8,412 nucleotides of DNA. Source: Oscillospiraceae bacterium (GTDB taxonomy: Bacteria; Bacillota; Clostridia; Oscillospirales; Oscillospiraceae). The DNA is taken from contig JAISTA010000114.1 in assembly GCA_031272845.1 (NCBI GenBank), positions 1-8,412 of the forward strand. The letters run 5' to 3'. A program made the translations under genes and the position numbers. Shown one piece after another: positions 5,767-8,412 of the stretch; positions within the stretch are counted from its first letter, which is position 1, and every line of letters starts with the position of its first letter. Under the pieces are notes generated by a model, which was not told the origin of the DNA, ran no database searches, and saw nothing but the letters and a program-made list of their open reading frames with translations.

Positions 5767-7062
5767 ATGAAATACATCCTGATAATCGGCGACGGTATGG
5801 CGGACAATCCCGTGCCGGAGCTTGGCGAGCTGACGCCGCTTGAGTATCTGTCCGAAAAAGGCGAAAAGCCCGCAATTGACCTGCTTGCCTCCCGCGGCAT
5901 ACTCGGGCGCGTCAAAAATTGCCCGGACGGCCTGCCCGCCGGGTCTGACACCGCGATTATGTCCATTTTCGGCTGCGACCCGAACGAGTGCTACACGGGG
6001 CGCGCTCCGCTTGAGGCGGCGGCAACGGGAATTAAGCTGAATGCCGGCGACATTGCGTACCGCTGCAATATGGTGACGATTTCTGACAATGACGCGGGTG
6101 AAATTCTGCCGGAGCCGACGGATTTTGCGTTTGAGCGCCGCCGTATGCTCTCGCACTCGGCAGGCTCGATTGACGGCGGCCTGTCAGAGCGGCTGGTATC
6201 CGACCTGTTTTCAGACCCGGAATTCAAAAAGCTTGCACAAGAGGCGGGAATGGCGGTTAATCCCGCGCAGTCGTTCCGGCATATTGCCGTGCAGTCCGGC
6301 GTAAAGGACGGCGCGAAGAATATTGTGCTGAACCCGCCGCACAATTTCCCGGGCTCTCCGGTCGGCGAGATTCTGCCGAGCGGCAACGCCAACGCAAAAA
6401 CGCTTGCGGAGCTGCAAAGGGCGGCATACCTTTTTCTCGACAGGCACCCGATAAACCTGGAGCTGCGCCGCGCCGGTAAATATCCGGCGAACTGCGTCTG
6501 GTTCTGGGCGGAGGGCACGGCTGTTGAGCTTCCGTCGTTTACAAAGCAGTACGGCAAGACTGGCGGCGTTGTTTCAGCCGTGCCGCTCTGCCACGGAATC
6601 GCGAACCTCATCGGACTTGAGCCGATTTTTGTTGACGGCGCGACCGGTGAGCTTGACACAAACTATGAGGGCAAGGTAGACGCGGCGATTTCGGCGCTTC
6701 GCGATCATCCTTTCGCGGCGATTCACGTTGAAGCACCCGACGAGTGCACGCACAACGGCGACCTGCCGGGCAAGCTTGAGGCAATCCGCAGGCTGGACGG
6801 CCTCGTCGTGCGCGATCTGCTCGAAAAGCTCGGCACGACCGGCTGGGACTTCCGGATCCTGATTCTGTCCGACCACAAGACGCTGACCTCAACGCGCGGA
6901 CATGACGGAACGCCTGTTCCGTATGCGATCTATGACAGCAGGTTTACAGAAAAATCGACAAAAAAATACACGGAAACCTCTGCCGACGGCGGCGAGCTCA
7001 TCCCGGAGGGGACGCGGCTGATGTCACTGCTGTTTGACGACGAATTCGTCTCGGCAAAATAG
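5767..7062 (+). CDS. apgM: Cofactor-independent phosphoglycerate mutase, archaeal type
   Basis: ApgM interconverts 3- and 2-phosphoglycerate without 2,3-bisphosphoglycerate, in glycolysis and gluconeogenesis in the cytoplasm. It belongs to the alkaline-phosphatase superfamily and needs divalent metal. At 431 residues it is in the usual range and shorter than the bacterial GpmI form. The N-terminus IIGDGMAD carries the first metal-binding Asp (Asp9). GLPAGSDTAIMSIFGCDP contains the phospho-accepting Ser60. The C-terminal metal sites appear as VEAPDECTHNGD (Asp325, His329), LSDHKTL (Asp369, His370) and GHDGTPVPYAIYD (His379). The insert with TGRAPLEAAATGI also matches the family. It stands alone between two non-coding stretches. 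No intrinsic terminator is obvious after the stop, so some transcripts may continue into the spo0A region. Such archaeal-type mutases are known in Clostridia. Confidence 0.93.
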   Translation: MKYILIIGDGMADNPVPELGELTPLEYLSEKGEKPAIDLLASRGILGRVKNCPDGLPAGSDTAIMSIFGCDPNECYTGRAPLEAAATGIKLNAGDIAYRCNMVTISDNDAGEILPEPTDFAFERRRMLSHSAGSIDGGLSERLVSDLFSDPEFKKLAQEAGMAVNPAQSFRHIAVQSGVKDGAKNIVLNPPHNFPGSPVGEILPSGNANAKTLAELQRAAYLFLDRHPINLELRRAGKYPANCVWFWAEGTAVELPSFTKQYGKTGGVVSAVPLCHGIANLIGLEPIFVDGATGELDTNYEGKVDAAISALRDHPFAAIHVEAPDECTHNGDLPGKLEAIRRLDGLVVRDLLEKLGTTGWDFRILILSDHKTLTSTRGHDGTPVPYAIYDSRFTEKSTKKYTETSADGGELIPEGTRLMSLLFDDEFVSAK

Positions 7063-7081
7063 TTAGTAAAATGTTAGTTAA

Positions 7082-7146
7082 GCGTTAGCTTTGTGTGGAT
7101 TGCTGTGAATTTCGCGTTAGTATTTTGTGTAGTTTTGTGCACAAAA
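7082..7146. promoter_or_regulatory. Cluster of TTTGTG half-sites and palindrome TTTTGTGCACAAAA
   Basis: A perfect 14-bp palindrome TTTTGTGCACAAAA lies at 7133-7146. The half-site TTTGTG also occurs at 7090-7095 and 7124-7129. The first two copies sit in a longer imperfect direct repeat (GCGTTAGCTTTGTG at 7082-7095 and GCGTTAG plus TATTTTGTG at 7114-7129) spaced 32 bp, about three helical turns. TGTAGT (7128-7133) and ACTACA (7156-7161) add an outer inverted repeat. The palindrome has no loop, so it suits a dimeric DNA-binding protein rather than an RNA terminator. The binding protein is unknown. Confidence 0.45.
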
Positions 7147-7230
7147 AATACCCGTACTACATATTGTGTTTTGACTTATTTCGCCCACAAGTTTTACAGT
7201 ATGCGTCATTTTCGCCTTAACAATTCAAAT

Positions 7231-7237
7231 TTCGGCA
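7231..7237 (-). promoter_or_regulatory. Possible Spo0A binding site (0A box)
   Basis: The bottom strand reads TGCCGAA, which fits the 0A-box consensus TGNCGAA (TGTCGAA is ideal). It lies 10 nt upstream of the spo0A -35 element, a position suited to autoregulation as known for Bacillus spo0A. A 7-mer match can occur by chance, so this is only a candidate. Confidence 0.35.
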
Positions 7238-7247
7238 AACAAAAGCA

Positions 7248-7276
7248 TTGACGATTATTATATCGCAGGATAAAAT
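7248..7276 (+). promoter_or_regulatory. Sigma-A-type promoter for spo0A
   Basis: The -35 element TTGACG (7248-7253) and -10 element TAAAAT (7271-7276) are separated by exactly 17 nt, each one base from consensus. The predicted start near 7283 gives a leader of about 93 nt. This resembles the vegetative promoter arrangement of spo0A in other Bacillota; I did not recognise a sigma-H promoter. Confidence 0.75.
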
Positions 7277-7292
7277 ATAAGCAAAAGAAAAA

Positions 7293-7369
7293 GCAGGCCG
7301 CGCCGACGGGCATCGGCGTTTGCCTGACGGGATGCGCGGCTGCAGCTCCGAGCGGCAGAAGGATCGGAG
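7293..7369 (+). promoter_or_regulatory. Structured spo0A leader with a sequestered ribosome binding site
   Basis: Two hairpins are visible. The first has CGCCGA (7301-7306) pairing with TCGGCG (7313-7318). It can be extended by CAGGC (7294-7298) with GCCTG (7322-7326), or alternatively GCAGGCCGCG (7293-7302) can pair with CGCGGCTGC (7335-7343) with one bulge. These two pairings exclude each other. The second has CTCCGA (7346-7351) pairing with TCGGAG (7364-7369). Its 3' arm contains the GGAG Shine-Dalgarno sequence 6 nt before the ATG, and AAGGA (7359-7363) lies in its loop. Translation of spo0A could therefore be modulated by leader folding. It matches no riboswitch I know. Confidence 0.5.
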
Positions 7370-7375
7370 TGAAAA

Positions 7376-8239
7376 ATGGATACTAATAATCAATACATCA
7401 ATGAAAATTTTACCACAAACAAGGTTACCGTTATAATTGCGGACACAAACGAGGCTTTTCGCGAGGTTTTGGCGGACTCCCTCACGGCAAACAGCGAAAT
7501 TGTCGTGCCGGGCACATATGCGGGCGGGTCGGACGCGTTTTTCGCCGTTTTGAAGTACAACCCGGACGTTTTGCTGACGGATCTTATCCTGCAGGGCACA
7601 GACGGAATTTCGCTTGTCGAAAAGATATTCGAGCTTCCGGTCAGCCTGCGGCCGCGCGTTGTTGTGATGTCGGCATTTTTCAGCGCATATGCGCGGGAAA
7701 AGCTGTCTCATCTCGGCATAACGCGCGCGATAAATAAGCCGTGCGACGTTTCGGAGATACTCAGCGCGATTCTTTACGAAAGCGCTGACGGTCCGTCTGC
7801 CGAGACAAAGGAAGCGTACGAGATTGAGTACACAATCACGGAGACACTGCGCGACATCGGAATTCCGGCGCACCTTGCGGGCTTTTCGTACATACGCGAG
7901 GCTGTTGTTCAGCTGCTTCTGCACCCCGGCTACATTGCGAACGTTACGCGGAGCGTTTACCCGGCGGTTGCGAAAAAGCTTGTAACCACGCAGTCCCGCG
8001 TTGAGCGCGCGATAAGAAACGCAATTGAAATCGCGTGGGAACGCGGGAATTCGCTGAGCCTTGCGAAAATCTTCGGCGACCAGCTGCCCGCCGGCGGAGA
8101 GCGTCCGCCGAACGCGCTGTTCTTATCCGCGCTGGCGCGAAGCGTGTCCAACATTTCGGCTCCGCCGTACAGCAGCGCTCAGCTTGGCTATAACCGCAAG
8201 CCCGGCGACCACGGACAGCGCCGGTACGGCGTGATGTAG
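7376..8239 (+). CDS. spo0A: Sporulation response regulator Spo0A
   Basis: Spo0A is the phosphorelay-controlled transcription factor that commits Bacillota to sporulation and binds 0A boxes. The N-terminal receiver domain (about residues 16-133) has the phospho-accepting Asp69 (DVLLTDLIL), Ser99 (VMSAF) and Lys121 (INKPCD). The acidic pair is changed: Asp23-Thr24 (IIADTN) replaces the Asp-Asp of Bacillus Spo0A, and Leu-Gln replaces Met-Pro after Asp69. A short linker (134-150) leads to the Spo0A_C DNA-binding domain (about 151-255), with IGIPAHLAGFSYIREAV, VYPAVAKKL and the recognition-helix block TTQSRVERAIRNAIEIAWERG nearly as in Bacillus. About 30 residues after NALFLSALARS are Ser/Pro/Gly-rich, longer than usual. 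spoIVB, its common upstream neighbour, is absent. GGAG lies 6 nt before the ATG. A dedicated promoter and terminator flank it. Confidence 0.93.
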   Translation: MDTNNQYINENFTTNKVTVIIADTNEAFREVLADSLTANSEIVVPGTYAGGSDAFFAVLKYNPDVLLTDLILQGTDGISLVEKIFELPVSLRPRVVVMSAFFSAYAREKLSHLGITRAINKPCDVSEILSAILYESADGPSAETKEAYEIEYTITETLRDIGIPAHLAGFSYIREAVVQLLLHPGYIANVTRSVYPAVAKKLVTTQSRVERAIRNAIEIAWERGNSLSLAKIFGDQLPAGGERPPNALFLSALARSVSNISAPPYSSAQLGYNRKPGDHGQRRYGVM

Positions 8240-8274
8240 TCGGTTTAGTACGGCCTTAGTATGACGTAACACAG

Positions 8275-8309
8275 AAAAACTTTTCGCGAGGGGAGTTTTT
8301 CTTTTTTGT
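8275..8309 (+). terminator. Intrinsic terminator of spo0A
   Basis: AAAAACTTTTC (8275-8285) pairs with GGGGAGTTTTT (8290-8300) through A-T, C-G and T-G pairs around a GCGA tetraloop (8286-8289, GNRA type). A T-rich tail follows (TTTTTCTTTTTTG, through 8309). It lies 35 nt after the spo0A stop codon. Confidence 0.8.
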
Positions 8310-8412
8310 TTCAATACGCGTCTCGGGAAAGTAAATACAGCAATTGCGGGTATCCTACATTAGACAAAACGTCTGACAAGCGTATTCAAACAATTAAAAA
8401 CAAACCTATGTT
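8310..8412. other. Non-coding tail of the window
   Basis: No gene, RNA or convincing promoter is visible. The segment is A+T-rich, especially after 8380. A CTGACA at 8373-8378 resembles a -35 element, but no matching -10 lies at 16-18 nt within the window. It is probably the upstream region of a gene beyond the window edge. Confidence 0.4.

Larger units (their letters stand above)
7063..7375 (+). promoter_or_regulatory. apgM-spo0A intergenic control region (overview)
   Basis: This 313-nt interval holds no gene but several signals, listed separately. From left to right they are: GTTAG repeats phased by 11 bp just after the apgM stop; TTTGTG/CACAAA sites with a 14-bp palindrome; a possible 0A box; a sigma-A-type promoter; and a G+C-rich structured leader of about 90 nt that can hide the spo0A ribosome binding site. 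The first 200 nt are A+T-rich and the leader is G+C-rich, so the boundary is sharp at about 7290. The spo0A gene is therefore probably controlled independently of apgM. Confidence 0.6.

Noticed and set aside
5382..5966. Minus-strand open frame of 194 codons across the acetyltransferase end and apgM start
   Set aside because: It covers the coding strands of two recognisable genes antisense and has no recognisable domain; typical shadow in G+C-rich DNA.
5991..6659. Minus-strand open frame of 222 codons inside apgM
   Set aside because: Entirely antisense to a well-conserved gene, with a Ser/Pro/Arg-rich product and no motif.
7217..7924. Minus-strand open frame of 235 codons over spo0A
   Set aside because: Antisense to the conserved receiver and DNA-binding domains; Arg/Cys-rich with no domain.
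8373..8401. Promoter at the right edge (CTGACA as -35)
   Set aside because: No acceptable -10 element lies at 16-18 nt spacing.
1..8412. CRISPR array, tRNA/rRNA, prophage or integrase-based element
   Set aside because: No regularly spaced repeats, no cloverleaf or ribosomal sequence, and no phage or recombinase gene was seen on either strand.

Overview
The window comes from a Gram-positive, probably spore-forming bacterium of the class Clostridia, most likely an uncultured gut-type lineage. The strongest pointer is a recognisable Spo0A, the master regulator of sporulation in Bacillota, at 7376-8239. Strong AGGAG-type ribosome binding sites, an archaeal-type phosphoglycerate mutase and an intermediate G+C content agree with this. 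I cannot name a genus. All genes I accept lie on the + strand; the ORFs on the - strand are shadows.

Layout. Positions 1-316 hold no convincing gene but begin with a perfect 15-bp inverted repeat. A clean sigma-A-type promoter (317-345) then drives a 62-residue membrane-anchored protein (388-576), which ends at an intrinsic terminator (595-642). Next are galE (UDP-glucose 4-epimerase, 658-1677), a small VOC/glyoxalase-fold protein (1706-2074) and a metallo-beta-lactamase-fold protein (TTG start at 2161, ends 3024). Positions 3062-3193 hold a head-to-head pair of GTAG-footed palindromes that looks like a REP pair (BIME). Downstream is a class I/II aminotransferase (3220-4389) with no visible Shine-Dalgarno sequence. 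It overlaps by one base a Fic-domain gene (4389-5057), followed after 20 nt by a GNAT acetyltransferase gene broken by an in-frame TGA (5078-5560). After a 206-nt gap comes apgM (5767-7062), then a 313-nt regulatory-looking interval, then spo0A and its terminator (8275-8309). The last 100 nt show no gene.

How they fit together. GalE feeds cell-surface sugar synthesis or galactose use, ApgM serves glycolysis/gluconeogenesis, and the aminotransferase serves amino-acid metabolism. They do not form one pathway. The Fic gene is more A+T-rich than its neighbours and has Gln where the catalytic His should be, while keeping the autoinhibitory SxxxEG motif. The spo0A gene has a well-formed promoter, a structured leader that can bury its ribosome binding site, a possible 0A box, and a cluster of TTTGTG/CACAAA sites upstream.

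I see no defence island, CRISPR array, prophage, biosynthetic cluster or clearly new multi-gene system. The points most worth a second look are the spo0A control region, the REP pair, the His-less Fic protein and the interrupted acetyltransferase. All statements come from reading the sequence and remembered family knowledge; no database search was done.
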